From positions 2,480,001 through 2,544,000 of the forward strand of contig NZ_JAHWXN010000001.1 of NCBI RefSeq assembly GCF_023091245.1: a stretch of 64,000 nucleotides of DNA, read 5' to 3'. Position numbers and translations under genes: made by a program. The notes under the pieces are model-generated. The model made no database searches. It was not told the DNA's origin and saw only the letters and a list, made by a program, of their open reading frames with translations. Source of the stretch: Microbacterium croceum. Lineage in GTDB: Bacteria; Actinomycetota; Actinomycetes; Actinomycetales; Microbacteriaceae. Shown one piece after another: positions 9,962 to 20,003 of this stretch (the first letter of the stretch is position 1; each line of letters starts with the position of its first letter).

Positions 9962-10013
9962 CGATACTCCAGAACGGGGTGGGTGAGAAGAAGGGGCGGT
10001 ACACCCATTCTGA

Positions 10014-10044
10014 ACCGCGCCTCGGACAGAGTGCGAGGCGCGGT
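10014..10044 (-). terminator. Inverted repeat after rpoZ, possible terminator
   Basis: Arms ACCGCGCCTCG (10014-10024) and CGAGGCGCGGT (10034-10044) pair perfectly over 11 bp around a 9-nt loop, a few bases past the rpoZ stop. No T-run follows on the minus strand, so it would be an intrinsic terminator of the U-less actinobacterial kind, or an mRNA-stabilising hairpin ahead of metK. Confidence 0.45.
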
Positions 10045-10052
10045 CTGGAATA

Positions 10053-10310
10053 TCACTCCGCGTGACGCAGGCGGAGCTTGTCCTCGTTGATCTCGTGCAG
10101 AGCGATGGTGAGCGGCTTGTCCTCGACCGAGGAGTCGACGAGCGGGCCCACGTTGTCGAAGAGGTTCCCCTCGTGCAGGTCGGAGTAGTAGTCGTTGATC
10201 TGACGTGCGCGCTTGGACGCGTAGATCACGAGTTCGTACTTCGAGTCGACTCGATCCAGCAGGTTGTCGATGGGGGGATCGATGATGCCCTTGTTGTGGT
10301 GTCCGGCCAT
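10053..10310 (-). CDS. rpoZ: DNA-directed RNA polymerase omega subunit
   Basis: Omega subunit, which assists folding and assembly of the beta' subunit in RNA polymerase. The 85 residues contain the family core [26 protein letters not shown] followed by an acidic region and PLTIALHEI. The ATG at 10310 is preceded by an AGGAGG sequence 6 nt away, which selects it over a longer in-frame reading. It lies 121 nt downstream of gmk, with a repeat pair in the gap. The gmk-rpoZ-metK order is normal for this group. Confidence 0.95.
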   Translation of the reverse strand: MAGHHNKGIIDPPIDNLLDRVDSKYELVIYASKRARQINDYYSDLHEGNLFDNVGPLVDSSVEDKPLTIALHEINEDKLRLRHAE

Positions 10311-10368
10311 GGTGGACCTCCTGATCAGGCGACGGGATCGTCGCGAAGACGGTGCTGCGGGCACGCGA

Positions 10369-10420
10369 CCCTTCGACAAGCTCAGGGACCCGGATGGCCC
10401 TTCGACAGGCTCAGGGACCC
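10369..10420. repeat. Two tandem copies of a 23-bp intergenic repeat
   Basis: Two 23-bp units at 10369-10391 and 10398-10420, separated by 6 bp, share the core CTTCGACA(A/G)GCTCAGGG and differ at one base. The outer CCCT and AGGG are complementary. The pair lies in the gmk-rpoZ gap. Elements of this form are scattered between genes in many actinobacterial genomes; I see no other copy in this window. Confidence 0.75.
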
Positions 10421-10431
10421 CGCTCAGCGGG

Positions 10432-11340
10432 TCAGCGTGCAGAGCTTGAAGACAATTCTACGACCTCGGCGGCGGCGTCGGCGACGTTCTCGTTCACGAT
10501 GAGGTGATCGAACTCGTTCTGGGCGGCCAATTCGACCTTCGCTGTGCGCAGCCGTCTGGCGCGTTCCTCGGCACCTTCGGTGCCTCGGCCGACCAGTCGC
10601 TGCACGAGCTCGTCCCAGCTCGGCGGGAGCAGGAAGATCAGCGTGGCGGCCGGTTCAGCCGCCCGCACCTGGCGCGCACCCTGCAGGTCGATCTCGAGGA
10701 GCACCGTCTTGCCCTCGGCCAGTGCGGCATCGATCGGCGGCCGCGGCGTGCCGTAGCGCGAGCGGTTGTGAACGACCGCGTACTCGAGCAGTTCGCCGTC
10801 GGCGATGAGCCGGTCGAACTCGGCATCGTCGACGAAGTAGTAGTGCACGCCGTCGATCTCGCCCGGGCGCGGCGGCCGCGTGGTCGCCGAGACGGACAGA
10901 TGGATCTCGGGGTGGTTCTCGCGGATGTGCGCCGCCACGGTGCCCTTGCCGACGGCGGTGGGGCCGGCGAGCACGAGAAGCCGGCTGCGGGCTCCCCGCG
11001 GGGACAGCGGGGGGAATCGACCGTCGAGCCACTGCTCGAGTACGACCCGCTGGCGGGCCCCGAGTCCGCCGAGACGCTTGACCGGTGAGATCTGCAGCTC
11101 TTCCAGCACCCGGTCGCGCTTGCCCGCGCCGATCGCCGGCAGAGCGAGCAGGAAGTCGGTGATCCGCATGGATCCCTCGACGGAGTCCGGATCGTCGATC
11201 GCGCGTCGCAGCACGGCCTGTGGCGTGATGACGCGCATGGTGAGGTCGCGCTTGAGCGATGCGCGGGCACGTCGGCGTTCGACGGCCTTGCGCGCCGCGG
11301 CGGCGCGATCGACCTCGGGGATGACTCGTGTCTCAGCCAC
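10432..11340 (-). CDS. gmk: Fusion of mycobacterial-type integration host factor (mIHF) domain and guanylate kinase
   Basis: Residues 1 to about 108 resemble actinobacterial mIHF ([29 protein letters not shown] and a helix-hairpin-helix region [14 protein letters not shown]), a nucleoid DNA-binding protein. Residues 120-302 form a guanylate kinase that phosphorylates GMP: P-loop GPTAVGKGT (126-134), [11 protein letters not shown], and the lid around [10 protein letters not shown]. In many actinobacteria these are two adjacent genes; here they are one frame. The GTG at 11340 is chosen because AGGAGG stands 6 nt before it; it overlaps the pyrF stop by 8 nt. Confidence 0.93.
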   Translation of the reverse strand: MAETRVIPEVDRAAAARKAVERRRARASLKRDLTMRVITPQAVLRRAIDDPDSVEGSMRITDFLLALPAIGAGKRDRVLEELQISPVKRLGGLGARQRVVLEQWLDGRFPPLSPRGARSRLLVLAGPTAVGKGTVAAHIRENHPEIHLSVSATTRPPRPGEIDGVHYYFVDDAEFDRLIADGELLEYAVVHNRSRYGTPRPPIDAALAEGKTVLLEIDLQGARQVRAAEPAATLIFLLPPSWDELVQRLVGRGTEGAEERARRLRTAKVELAAQNEFDHLIVNENVADAAAEVVELSSSSAR

Positions 11341-12175
11341 GTGTGGCCTCCTGGTACTGCGCGACGCGCGTCTCGATCGCTGCGGCGATCCTGTCGGGTC
11401 CGGCGCCGAGGATGCTGCGGCTCTCGCTGGCGATGACGCACGCCGCCATGGAGCCGAAACGGTCAGCGAGGTCGGCGGGTTCCGCGCCCTGTGCACCGAA
11501 CCCGGGGGCGAGGATGGGTGCCGACGGCGCAAAGGTCGCGATTCCGGCAGACGACCAGTCGACGGTGGCGCCGATGACGACACCGATGCTCCCCCATTCC
11601 CCGGAGGCGACCGCTGCCGCGTTCCTGGTCGACACCTCGGTGAGCACTCCCGCTGCGACCGAGCCATCGCCGCCGCGCGAGCGCTGCAGCGGCTCGGCTT
11701 CGGGATTGCTGGTGGCGGCGAGCACGAAGATGCCCTTGCCATGCTCCGCCGCCAGCGAGAAGGCGCCGTCGAGCGCGCCGACGCCGAGATACGGACTGAC
11801 GGTCAGCGCATCGGCTTCAAGAGGAGACCCCGGGGTGAGCCAGGCAGCGGCGTACGCATCCATCGTCGACCCGATGTCACCACGCTTGGCGTCGGCGATC
11901 ACGATGAGCCCGGCTGCACGCGCGGCCGCGAGCACCTCCTCGAGTGCGATGAACCCCGCGGATCCGAAACGCTCGAAGAACGACACCTGCGGCTTCACGA
12001 TAGCCACCCGCCCGGACGCCGCATCCACGGTGCGCAGCCCGAACTCCCGCACACCAGCCGCGTCCTGCGTCAGCCCCCAGGAATCGAGAAGAGCCGCATG
12101 CGGATCGATCCCGACGCAGAGCGGTCCGGACGAGCGGAGTACCGCCCGGACGCGCTCACCGAAACCTGCGCTCAC
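11333..12175 (-). CDS. pyrF: Orotidine 5'-phosphate decarboxylase
   Basis: Last step of UMP synthesis, decarboxylating OMP. The 280 residues are the larger type-2 form: [14 protein letters not shown] near the N-terminus, [12 protein letters not shown], and the catalytic lysine region [18 protein letters not shown]. The start overlaps carB (ATGA) and the end overlaps the mIHF-gmk gene, so it is co-translated in the pyr run. Confidence 0.95.
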   Translation of the reverse strand: MSAGFGERVRAVLRSSGPLCVGIDPHAALLDSWGLTQDAAGVREFGLRTVDAASGRVAIVKPQVSFFERFGSAGFIALEEVLAAARAAGLIVIADAKRGDIGSTMDAYAAAWLTPGSPLEADALTVSPYLGVGALDGAFSLAAEHGKGIFVLAATSNPEAEPLQRSRGGDGSVAAGVLTEVSTRNAAAVASGEWGSIGVVIGATVDWSSAGIATFAPSAPILAPGFGAQGAEPADLADRFGSMAACVIASESRSILGAGPDRIAAAIETRVAQYQEATRG

Positions 12176-15100
12176 ACCGCGGCCTTCCGGTCGAGCGCAT
12201 ACTCCTGAAGGCTCTTGACGTCGAAGCCTTCGTGCGCGGCATCCATACCGCTGACCGCGGCACCGAGCACCGCCATCGTGGTGAACAGCGCCTTGTCGGC
12301 CGCCACCGCTGCGGCACGGATCTCGTAGCCGTCTGCACGCGCCGCACCGCCCGAAGGCGTGTTCACGACGATGTCGATCGACCCCTCGTTGATCAGATCG
12401 ACGACGTTCTGCGCGCCGCTCTCCTGCGTCTCGCTGTACTTCTCGACGACCGTGACCGCGATGCCGTTGCGCGAGAGGATCTCCGCTGTCCCCTCGGTCG
12501 CGACGATCGTGAAGCCGAGCTGCTGCAGACGGTGCGCGGGCAGGATGACCGCACGCTTGTCCGAATCCGCGACCGAGATGAAGACGGTGCCCGAGGTGGG
12601 CATCCCCCCGTAGGCTGCGGCCTGGCTCTTCGCGAAGGCGGTCGGGAAGTCCTTGTCGATTCCCATGACCTCACCCGTGGAGCGCATCTCCGGGCCGAGC
12701 ACGGAGTCGACGATCTTGCCGTCCTTCGTGCGGAAACGCTTGAACGGCAGCACCGCTTCCTTCACAGCGACCGGCGCGCCCAGGGGCACCCGCGAGCCGT
12801 CGTCCTCGGGCAGCAGGCCCTCGGCCTTGAGCTCGGCGACCGTGGACCCTGCCATGATGCGGCTGGCGGCCTTCGCGAGCGGGATGCCCAGTGCCTTCGA
12901 GACGAACGGCACCGTGCGGCTCGCGCGCGGGTTGGCCTCGATCACGTAGAGCACTCCGGCGCTGATCGCGAACTGCACGTTCAGCAGTCCGCGCACACCG
13001 ACGCCCTCGGCGATCGCAAGAGTCGCGATGCGTACCCGGTCGATGTCGGAGCGTCCGAGCGAGATCGGCGGGAGCGTGCAGCTGGAGTCGCCGGAGTGGA
13101 TGCCCGCCTCCTCCAGGTGCTCCATGACGCCGCCGATGTAGAGCTCGCTGCCGTCGTAGAGCGCGTCGACGTCGAGCTCGATCGCGTCGTCGAGGAAGCG
13201 GTCGACCAGCAGCGGCTTACCGGGCTCGATGACGACCTCGCCGGCCGTGCGCACGAAGTAGTCACGCAGGCTGGGCGAGTCGTAGACGATCTCCATGCCG
13301 CGTCCGCCGAGCACGAAGCTCGGACGCACGAGCACCGGGTACCCGATGTCCTCGGCGATGCCCACGGCGCCGTCGACGTCGATCGCCGTGCCGTGACGCG
13401 GGGCGACGAGGCCGGCGGCGTCGAGGATGCCGCTGAAGAGCTCGCGCTCCTCGGCGAGGTCGATCGCCTCGGGGCTGGTGCCGAGCACCGTGTAACCGGC
13501 GTCCTGGATGCCCTTGGCGAGTCCGAGCGGCGTCTGTCCGCCCAGCTGGCACACGACGCCGAGGATGGTGCCGCTCGCCGCCTCGGCATCGAGCACCTCG
13601 AGCACGTCCTCCAAGGTGAGCGGCTCGAAGTAGAGCCGGTCGGAGGTGTCGTAGTCGGTCGAGACGGTCTCGGGGTTGCAGTTGACCATGATGGTCTCGA
13701 ACCCGGCGTCCGACAGCGCAAATGAGGCGTGCACGCAGGAGTAGTCGAACTCGACGCCCTGGCCGATGCGGTTCGGGCCGGAGCCGATGATGACGACCTT
13801 CGTGCGCTCGGAGGGCGTGACCTCGGTCTCGACGTCGTAGCTCGAGTAGTGGTACGGCGTGAGAGCGGGGAACTCCCCTGCGCAGGTGTCGACCGTCTTG
13901 TAGACCGGGCGGATGCTCAGGCCGTGACGGAGTCCGCGGACCTCGACCTCGCTGATACCGCGGATCTCGGCCAGCTGGGCATCGGAGAAGCCGTGCTCCT
14001 TGGCGTAGCGGAGCGTCGGCGCATCGAGCTCAGGGGCAGTGCGCACGATCTCGGCGACCTCGTTGATGAGAACGATCTGGTCGAGGAACCAGGGATCGAT
14101 CGCCGTGGCATCGAACGCCTGCTCCACGGTCGCGCCCTTGCGCAGCGCCTGCTGCAGCACCACGATGCGACCGTCGGTCGGAGTCTTCGACACCTCGAGC
14201 AGCTCCTCCACGGAGCGCTCCTCCGTCCCCCAGTGGAAGCTGGACCCGCGCTTCTCCAGCGAACGCAGCGCCTTCTGCAGGGCCGTCGCATAGTTGCGGC
14301 CGATCGCCATCGCCTCGCCGACCGACTTCATGGTGGTCGTCAGAGTCGTGTCTGCGGCGGGGAACTTCTCGAAGGCGAAACGCGGAACCTTCACCACGAC
14401 GTAGTCGAGCGTGGGCTCGAAGCTCGCCGGGGTGACGCCCGTGATGTCGTTGGGGATCTCGTCGAGACGGTAGCCGAGCGCGAGCTTGGCCGCGAGCTTC
14501 GCGATCGGGAAACCCGTCGCCTTCGAGGCCAGGGCGCTCGAACGCGAGACGCGCGGGTTCATCTCGATCACGATGATGCGACCGTTCTCGGGGTTGACAG
14601 CGAACTGGATGTTGCAGCCACCCGTGTCCACGCCCACGGCGCGGATGATGTCGATGCCGATGTCCCGCAGCTTCTGGTACTCGCGGTCCGTGAGCGTGAG
14701 CGCCGGCGCCACGGTGATCGAGTCTCCCGTGTGCACACCCACCGGGTCGACGTTCTCGATCGAGCAGACCACGACCGTGTTGTCGGCCGTGTCGCGCATG
14801 AGCTCCAGCTCGTACTCCTTCCATCCGAGGATCGACTCCTCCAGGAGCACCTCGTTGGTCGGCGAGTCGTGCAGTCCGGCGCCGGCGATACGGCGCAGGT
14901 CCTCTTCGTCGTAGGCGAATCCGGAACCCAGGCCGCCCATCGTGAAGCTGGGGCGCACCACCAGCGGGTAGCCGAGCTCGCTCGCCGCGGCGAGCACCTC
15001 GTCCATGGTGTGCGCGATGCGGGAGTCGGCGACGTCGGCACCGGCATCGAGCACCAGCTGCTTGAAGATCTGGCGGTCCTCGCCCTTGTTGATCGCCTCG

Positions 15101-15459
15101 AAGCTGGCGCCGATGAGCTCGACGTCGTACTTCTCCAGGATGCCGTGGTTGTGCAGCTGGATCGCCGCGTTCAGCGCAGTCTGGCCGCCGAGCGTCGGAA
15201 GGATCGCGTCTGGGCGCTCCTTCGCGATGATCGACTCGATGACCTGCCAGGTGATCGGCTCCACGTACGTCGCGTCCGCGAAGTCGGGATCGGTCATGAT
15301 CGTGGCGGGGTTGGAGTTCACCAGGATCACGCGCACGCCCTCCTCACGGAGGACGCGGCACGCCTGGGTGCCGGAGTAGTCGAACTCGCAGGCCTGACCG
15401 ATGACGATCGGGCCGGAGCCGATGACGAGGACGGAGCGGATGTCGTCGCGCTTGGGCAT
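12172..15459 (-). CDS. carB: Carbamoyl-phosphate synthase large subunit
   Basis: Makes carbamoyl phosphate from bicarbonate, two ATP and ammonia channelled from CarA, feeding both pyrimidine and arginine synthesis. At 1095 residues it is full length: two homologous ATP-grasp halves (about 1-400 and 555-935), an oligomerisation domain between them, and a C-terminal MGS-like allosteric domain (from about 950). Both halves carry the GSGP(I/N)(V/R)IGQ(A/G)(C/V)EFDYS motif and the [18 protein letters not shown] / [18 protein letters not shown] pair. Its start shares one base with the carA stop (TAATG). Confidence 0.98.
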   Translation of the reverse strand: MPKRDDIRSVLVIGSGPIVIGQACEFDYSGTQACRVLREEGVRVILVNSNPATIMTDPDFADATYVEPITWQVIESIIAKERPDAILPTLGGQTALNAAIQLHNHGILEKYDVELIGASFEAINKGEDRQIFKQLVLDAGADVADSRIAHTMDEVLAAASELGYPLVVRPSFTMGGLGSGFAYDEEDLRRIAGAGLHDSPTNEVLLEESILGWKEYELELMRDTADNTVVVCSIENVDPVGVHTGDSITVAPALTLTDREYQKLRDIGIDIIRAVGVDTGGCNIQFAVNPENGRIIVIEMNPRVSRSSALASKATGFPIAKLAAKLALGYRLDEIPNDITGVTPASFEPTLDYVVVKVPRFAFEKFPAADTTLTTTMKSVGEAMAIGRNYATALQKALRSLEKRGSSFHWGTEERSVEELLEVSKTPTDGRIVVLQQALRKGATVEQAFDATAIDPWFLDQIVLINEVAEIVRTAPELDAPTLRYAKEHGFSDAQLAEIRGISEVEVRGLRHGLSIRPVYKTVDTCAGEFPALTPYHYSSYDVETEVTPSERTKVVIIGSGPNRIGQGVEFDYSCVHASFALSDAGFETIMVNCNPETVSTDYDTSDRLYFEPLTLEDVLEVLDAEAASGTILGVVCQLGGQTPLGLAKGIQDAGYTVLGTSPEAIDLAEERELFSGILDAAGLVAPRHGTAIDVDGAVGIAEDIGYPVLVRPSFVLGGRGMEIVYDSPSLRDYFVRTAGEVVIEPGKPLLVDRFLDDAIELDVDALYDGSELYIGGVMEHLEEAGIHSGDSSCTLPPISLGRSDIDRVRIATLAIAEGVGVRGLLNVQFAISAGVLYVIEANPRASRTVPFVSKALGIPLAKAASRIMAGSTVAELKAEGLLPEDDGSRVPLGAPVAVKEAVLPFKRFRTKDGKIVDSVLGPEMRSTGEVMGIDKDFPTAFAKSQAAAYGGMPTSGTVFISVADSDKRAVILPAHRLQQLGFTIVATEGTAEILSRNGIAVTVVEKYSETQESGAQNVVDLINEGSIDIVVNTPSGGAARADGYEIRAAAVAADKALFTTMAVLGAAVSGMDAAHEGFDVKSLQEYALDRKAAV

Positions 15460-16604
15460 TACTTGGCGTCCTTCTTGGTGGCCACGACCAGGTCGCGGAA
15501 CCGGTCGAAGAGGTAGTTGGCGTCGTGGGGGCCGGCGGCGGCCTCGGGGTGGTACTGCACAGAGAAGGCCGGAATCTCGAGGGCTCGCAGTCCCTCCACC
15601 ACGTTGTCGTTCAGACCGACGTGGCTGACCTCGACCTTGCCGTAGCCGTTCGGGCTGTCGAAGGATCCCTCGAGCGGAGCCTCGACGGCGAACCCGTGGT
15701 TATGCGCGGTGATCTCGACTCGACCGGTGGATTTGTCGAGCACCGGCTGGTTGATCCCCCGATGTCCGAACGGCAGCTTGTAGGTGCCGAGTCCGAGCGC
15801 ACGACCGAGCAGCTGGTTTCCGAAGCAGATCCCGAAGAAGGGCAGTCCGTCGTCGAGCACCGCACGCAGCAGCGCCACATGCCCGTCGGAAGCGGCGGGG
15901 TCGCCGGGGCCGTTGGAGTAGAAGACGGCGACGGGGTCGATCGCGCGGATCTCATCGATCGTGACGTTCTGCGGCAGCACGTGCACGTCGAACCCGCGTG
16001 CAGCGAGGTTGTCGATGGTCGCCTGCTTCACGCCGAGGTCCAGCACGGCGAGGTTGCCCACGCGCTCGCCGATTCCCGTGGTGATGGTGGCGACGTCCAC
16101 CGAGACCTCGGAGGACAGATTGCGACCCGCCATCTGCGGGGCCTCGCGCACGATGCGCACCTGCTCCTCGGCTTCCAACGCCGCGGCGTCGCCCGAGAAG
16201 ATCCCCCCGCGCATCGACCCGGCCGAGCGGATGTGACGCGTGATGGCACGGGTGTCGATGCCGCTGATCCCGACGATGCCGTCCTGTACGAGGATCTCGT
16301 CCAGCGAGGCCTTCGCCCGCCAGTTCGACACCACGCGCGAAGGATCGCGCACGATGTAGCCGGCGACCCAGATGCGTCGGGACTCGGTGTCCTCGTCGTT
16401 CATGCCGGTGTTGCCGATGTGCGGTGCGGTCTGCAGCACGATCTGGCCGGCATAGGACGGGTCGGTCAGCGTCTCCTGATACCCGGACATTCCGGTGGCG
16501 AAGACGACCTCGCCGAGGGTGGTTCCCCGGGCGCCGTAGGCGCGGCCGACGTGGCGGGTACCGTCCTCGAGAACGAGTACGGCGGGTTCGGGCAGAGCGG
16601 TCAT
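15459..16604 (-). CDS. carA: Carbamoyl-phosphate synthase small subunit
   Basis: Glutaminase subunit of carbamoyl-phosphate synthase. The 381 residues have the CPSase N-terminal domain ([38 protein letters not shown]) and a class I amidotransferase domain with the nucleophile cysteine in [12 protein letters not shown] and the His/Glu pair in [13 protein letters not shown]. It overlaps the PH-like gene upstream by 4 nt and carB downstream by 1 nt. Confidence 0.98.
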   Translation of the reverse strand: MTALPEPAVLVLEDGTRHVGRAYGARGTTLGEVVFATGMSGYQETLTDPSYAGQIVLQTAPHIGNTGMNDEDTESRRIWVAGYIVRDPSRVVSNWRAKASLDEILVQDGIVGISGIDTRAITRHIRSAGSMRGGIFSGDAAALEAEEQVRIVREAPQMAGRNLSSEVSVDVATITTGIGERVGNLAVLDLGVKQATIDNLAARGFDVHVLPQNVTIDEIRAIDPVAVFYSNGPGDPAASDGHVALLRAVLDDGLPFFGICFGNQLLGRALGLGTYKLPFGHRGINQPVLDKSTGRVEITAHNHGFAVEAPLEGSFDSPNGYGKVEVSHVGLNDNVVEGLRALEIPAFSVQYHPEAAAGPHDANYLFDRFRDLVVATKKDAK

Positions 16605-17113
16605 CGTGTGGCTCCTGTGTCGGGGGCAGCGGGGACGAGCCGCTGCAGATCAGAGATGAGGGATCGGGGATCGCCCGTGGCGAGGCGGAGGTACGAGTCG
16701 ACGATCGTCTCGTCGTCCGCGTTCCAGGCGATGCGGATGAGTCCGCCGGGTTCGACCACCCGGTCGATCGTGACCGTGGCGCGATCCACGGTCACGAGCC
16801 GCGAGGAGGCCAGGAACACGGTGGGCGCTCCGTCGAGGCAGAGCGCGACACCGCGGTCGGTCACGGCCAGCTCACCGCGGGCACGGTACTCCAGCGGCGA
16901 CACCGTCACGCGCTCCAACGGCTGCTCGTGCCGGGTGGTCGAGACGTACAGCACCTCGTCACGGCGGGCGACCTCGGCATGCTCGGGCACTCCCAGCGGA
17001 GCGCTGAGCGCGGAGTCGCGTCGGAGTCTTCGTCGCCAGGCGAACAGCATCGTCAGCAGCACCAAGAGCGCCACGGCGATGGTGATCGCGATCGCGAGAT
17101 CGCGTGTGCTCAT
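16601..17113 (-). CDS. PH-like domain membrane protein of the pyr operon
   Basis: A 170-residue protein with one N-terminal membrane segment (about residues 6-26), an Arg-rich stop-transfer stretch and a C-terminal soluble domain matching the actinobacterial PH-like family. No function is known. It overlaps pyrC upstream and carA downstream by 4 nt each, so it is translated as part of the pyrimidine operon, and homologues hold this place in other actinobacteria. A membrane anchor or regulator for the pathway is possible but only inferred. Confidence 0.8.
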   Translation of the reverse strand: MSTRDLAIAITIAVALLVLLTMLFAWRRRLRRDSALSAPLGVPEHAEVARRDEVLYVSTTRHEQPLERVTVSPLEYRARGELAVTDRGVALCLDGAPTVFLASSRLVTVDRATVTIDRVVEPGGLIRIAWNADDETIVDSYLRLATGDPRSLISDLQRLVPAAPDTGATR

Positions 17114-18414
17114 GCGTTCAGCTCCTCGACGACGGAACCGGAGTCGACCGTGACGACGCCGCCGTGCACGGTGAACTCCACCCGTCCGGGCAGCGCGCGC
17201 CCGAGGTACGGCGAGTTCACGCTGCGTCCGTGCAGGTCGGCCTCGGTGAAGACACCGTCGACCGAGGCGTCGTAGAGCGCGAGGTGGCCGGGCTGTCCGA
17301 CCGCGAGCGGGGTACCGTGCCCGGCGAGCTGACCGATCCGGGCGGGAGCGGCGCTCATGACGCGGGCGACGTCCTCCCAGCCGATCAGGCCGGTCTGCAC
17401 CATCGACTGGTGCACCACCCGCAGCGCGCTCTCCAGGCCCACCATGCCGTTCGCCGCGGCCTGCCACTCGCAGGCCTTGTGCTCGCTGGGGTGCGGGGCG
17501 TGATCCGTGGCGACGATGTCGATGGTGCCGTCGGCGAGGCCCTCGCGCACGGCGAGCACGTCTTCCTCGCGGCGCAGCGGCGGGTTCACCTTGAAGCGGG
17601 CGTCGTAGCCGCGCACGAGCTCGTCCGTCAGCAGCAGGTGGTGCGGGGTGACCTCGGCCGTGACGGCGATCCCGCGCTTCTTCGCCCACCGGATGATGTC
17701 CACCGAACCGGCGGTGGACAGGTGGCACACGTGCAGCTTCGAGCCCACGTGCTCTGCCAGCAGCACATCACGGGCGATGATCGACTCCTCGGCGACGGCC
17801 GGCCATCCGGTCAGGCCGAGCTCGGCCGACACGATGCCCTCGTTCATCTGGGCGCCCTCGGTCAGGCGGGGGTCCTGCGCGTGCTGGGCGATCACGCCGC
17901 CGAACGACTTGACGTACTCGAGGGCTCGGCGCATGATCAGCGGGTCGAACACGCAGAAGCCGTCGTCGCTGAAGACGCGCACCTTCGCCCGAGACGACGC
18001 CATCGCGCCCAGCTCCGCGAGACGTTCACCCTTCTGCCCGACCGTCACGGCGCCGATCGGCTGCACGGTCGCGTACCCCGCTGCCTCGCCGAGTGCGAGC
18101 TCCTGCTCCACGACACCGGCCGTGTCGGCGACGGGCGAGGTGTTCGGCATCGCGAACACGGCGGTGAATCCACCGGCCGCAGCGGCCCTGGTGCCGGTGA
18201 GGATCGTCTCCGACGCCTCGTACCCCGGCTCGCGCAGATGCGTGTGCAGGTCGACCAGTCCAGGCAGCGCGACGAGGCCGTTCGCGTCGATGACGCGGGC
18301 ACCCGCCCTGCTGAGTCCGGTGCCGATCTCGGCGATCACTCCGTTCTCGATGATGATGTCGGCGCTCTGCGCACCCACCAGCTGTGCACCGGTGATCACG
18401 AGGGTCTCGCTCAC
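17110..18414 (-). CDS. pyrC: Dihydroorotase
   Basis: Cyclises carbamoyl aspartate to dihydroorotate. At 434 residues it is the class I amidohydrolase type. The zinc motif [12 protein letters not shown] is near residue 60, with later metal and substrate residues in [14 protein letters not shown] and VATDHAPH. The start overlaps the pyrB stop as GTGA/ATGA, which fixes it. It lies between pyrB and the PH-like gene. Confidence 0.97.
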   Translation of the reverse strand: MSETLVITGAQLVGAQSADIIIENGVIAEIGTGLSRAGARVIDANGLVALPGLVDLHTHLREPGYEASETILTGTRAAAAGGFTAVFAMPNTSPVADTAGVVEQELALGEAAGYATVQPIGAVTVGQKGERLAELGAMASSRAKVRVFSDDGFCVFDPLIMRRALEYVKSFGGVIAQHAQDPRLTEGAQMNEGIVSAELGLTGWPAVAEESIIARDVLLAEHVGSKLHVCHLSTAGSVDIIRWAKKRGIAVTAEVTPHHLLLTDELVRGYDARFKVNPPLRREEDVLAVREGLADGTIDIVATDHAPHPSEHKACEWQAAANGMVGLESALRVVHQSMVQTGLIGWEDVARVMSAAPARIGQLAGHGTPLAVGQPGHLALYDASVDGVFTEADLHGRSVNSPYLGRALPGRVEFTVHGGVVTVDSGSVVEELNA

Positions 18415-19376
18415 AGGTCTCCCCCTCGTTCGTCGTCTCGTTCTCCTGCCAGCAGCAGGTACAGCACCGCCATGCGGACGGAGACCCCGTTCGCGACCTG
18501 TTCCAGCACCGTGGAGCGGGCGGAATCGGCAGCTGCGGAGGAGATCTCCAGCCCGCGGTTCATGGGTCCGGGGTGCATCACAATGCTACCGTCCGGCAGA
18601 CCGGCCACACGCAGTGCGTCGAGACCCCAGCGCCGTGAATACTCCCGCTCAGTAGGGAAATACGCCGCGTTCATCCGCTCGAGCTGGATACGCAGCATCA
18701 TCACGGCGTCCGGCGCGTCCGCCAGGGCGACGTCGAGGTCGTAGAGCACCCGCACCGGCCACTGCGACACGTTCTGCGGCACGAGCGTGGGCGGGGAGAC
18801 GAGGGTGACCTCGGCGCCGAGCGTCGTCAGCAGCCAGACATTGGAACGCGCGACCCGCGAGTGCAGCACATCGCCGACGATCACGACGCGCACGCCGCTG
18901 AGGTCCTTGCCCCGGCTGTCCGCTCCGAAACGGCGCTTGCGGATCGTGAATGCGTCGAGGAGCGCCTGTGTGGGGTGCTCGTGCGTGCCGTCTCCGGCGT
19001 TCACCACGCCGGCCGAGATCCAGCCGCTCGTCGCGAGCGTCTGGGGGGCTCCGGAACTCGGGTGACGGACGACGACAGCGTCGGCGCCGATCGCCTCGAG
19101 CGTCTGAGCCGTGTCCTTCAGGCTCTCGCCCTTGGAGACGCTTGAGCCCTTCGCCGCGAAGTTGATCACGTCGGCGGAGAGACGCTTGGCTGCCGCCTCG
19201 AACGAGATGCGCGTGCGCGTCGAGTCCTCGAAGAAGAGGTTGACGACGGTCTTGCCCCGGAGCGTGGGGAGCTTCTTGACCTCGCGCGACTGGGTGTCGG
19301 CCATGTCCTCGGCGACGTCGAGGATGCGCAGGGCGGTGTCCTTGTCGAGCGTGTGGGTGTCGAGAAGGTGCCTCAT
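18411..19376 (-). CDS. pyrB: Aspartate carbamoyltransferase catalytic subunit
   Basis: Joins carbamoyl phosphate and aspartate, the first committed pyrimidine step. The 321 residues show the carbamoyl-phosphate motif [12 protein letters not shown] (about 50-61), the HPTQALLDA loop and the C-terminal [11 protein letters not shown]. No pyrI regulatory subunit is present, so control probably comes from PyrR. It overlaps pyrR and pyrC by 4 nt each. Confidence 0.97.
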   Translation of the reverse strand: MRHLLDTHTLDKDTALRILDVAEDMADTQSREVKKLPTLRGKTVVNLFFEDSTRTRISFEAAAKRLSADVINFAAKGSSVSKGESLKDTAQTLEAIGADAVVVRHPSSGAPQTLATSGWISAGVVNAGDGTHEHPTQALLDAFTIRKRRFGADSRGKDLSGVRVVIVGDVLHSRVARSNVWLLTTLGAEVTLVSPPTLVPQNVSQWPVRVLYDLDVALADAPDAVMMLRIQLERMNAAYFPTEREYSRRWGLDALRVAGLPDGSIVMHPGPMNRGLEISSAAADSARSTVLEQVANGVSVRMAVLYLLLAGERDDERGGDL

Positions 19377-19903
19377 GCGCCGATGGTCACCTCCTCGGTG
19401 CCGTCGTTCTCGAAGAGGCGCACGTTGACCCGCTCGGTGCGGGCAGAGGGGATGTTCTTGCCGACGAAGTCGGGGCGGATCGGCAGCTCGCGGTGGCCGC
19501 GATCGACCAGGATCGCGAGACGCACGACCGCGGGGCGACCGATCGACTGGATCGCGTCGAGGGCGGCACGGATGCTGCGTCCGGAGAAGAGCACGTCGTC
19601 GACCAGAACCACGGTCTTCCCGTCGATCCCGCCGACCGGGATCTCCGTCGGCCGAGGCGAGCGCGTCGGGTGCTTCGAGAGGTCGTCGCGGAACAGCGTG
19701 ACATCGAGTGCTCCGACGGGCACGGACTGCTGGGCGATCTCACTGATCAACGTGCCCAACCGGTGGGCGAGAGTCACGCCGCGCGTCGGAATGCCCAGCA
19801 GGACGAGGTTCTCAGCGCCGCGATTCGACTCGAGGATCTCGTGGGCGATGCGGGTCAATCCCCGCGAGATATCGGCTTCGTGTAGCACAGTGCGCGTGCT
19901 CAT
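19373..19903 (-). CDS. pyrR: Bifunctional pyr operon regulator / uracil phosphoribosyltransferase
   Basis: RNA-binding, UMP-responsive regulator of the pyr genes with uracil phosphoribosyltransferase folding. The 176 residues carry the PRPP motif [13 protein letters not shown] (about 98-110). I chose the ATG at 19903, preceded 6 nt upstream by AGGGAG; an in-frame GTG 24 nt earlier lies inside the predicted PyrR-binding loop and is less likely. It heads the run pyrR-pyrB-pyrC-PH-carA-carB-pyrF. A match to the PyrR-binding loop stands just before its ribosome binding site, so it probably represses its own translation, as reported for mycobacterial PyrR. Confidence 0.96.
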   Translation of the reverse strand: MSTRTVLHEADISRGLTRIAHEILESNRGAENLVLLGIPTRGVTLAHRLGTLISEIAQQSVPVGALDVTLFRDDLSKHPTRSPRPTEIPVGGIDGKTVVLVDDVLFSGRSIRAALDAIQSIGRPAVVRLAILVDRGHRELPIRPDFVGKNIPSARTERVNVRLFENDGTEEVTIGA

Positions 19904-19920
19904 CTGCCGCTCCCTTCTCC

Positions 19921-19933
19921 GCCTCACAGGACG
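19921..19933 (-). promoter_or_regulatory. Candidate PyrR-binding RNA loop in the pyrR leader
   Basis: The minus strand reads CGTCCTGTGAGGCG here. It agrees with the PyrR-binding consensus ARUCCNGNGAGGYU at 10 of 12 defined positions, including the whole UCC-G-GAGG core. CCG and CGG flank the loop and can close a stem. It ends 17 nt before the ATG and directly abuts the purine-rich ribosome binding site GGAGAAGGGAG, so bound PyrR would block initiation. The leader is too short for an antiterminator/terminator pair. Confidence 0.6.
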
Positions 19934-19957
19934 GTGTTAAAGGTTGCTTGTGGATCG

Positions 19958-19963
19958 AGTCTA
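19958..19963 (-). promoter_or_regulatory. Candidate -10 element of the pyr operon
   Basis: The minus strand reads CCGATAGACT, a TAGACT hexamer that would give a leader of roughly 45-50 nt containing the PyrR-binding loop. The same 10-mer occurs before the HGxxPAAW gene near 810. No convincing -35 is seen. Confidence 0.4.
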
Positions 19964-20003
19964 TCGGAGACGCCGCGTCGGCGACGACCTCGGCACCTGT
20001 CGG

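Noticed and set aside
9962..10052. SAM riboswitch before metK
   Set aside because: The gap is only 91 nt and shows a single simple hairpin next to the rpoZ stop, with no multi-helix SAM-binding core.
13729..15516. Plus-strand open frame of 595 codons
   Set aside because: Antisense to carB; same high-GC artefact.
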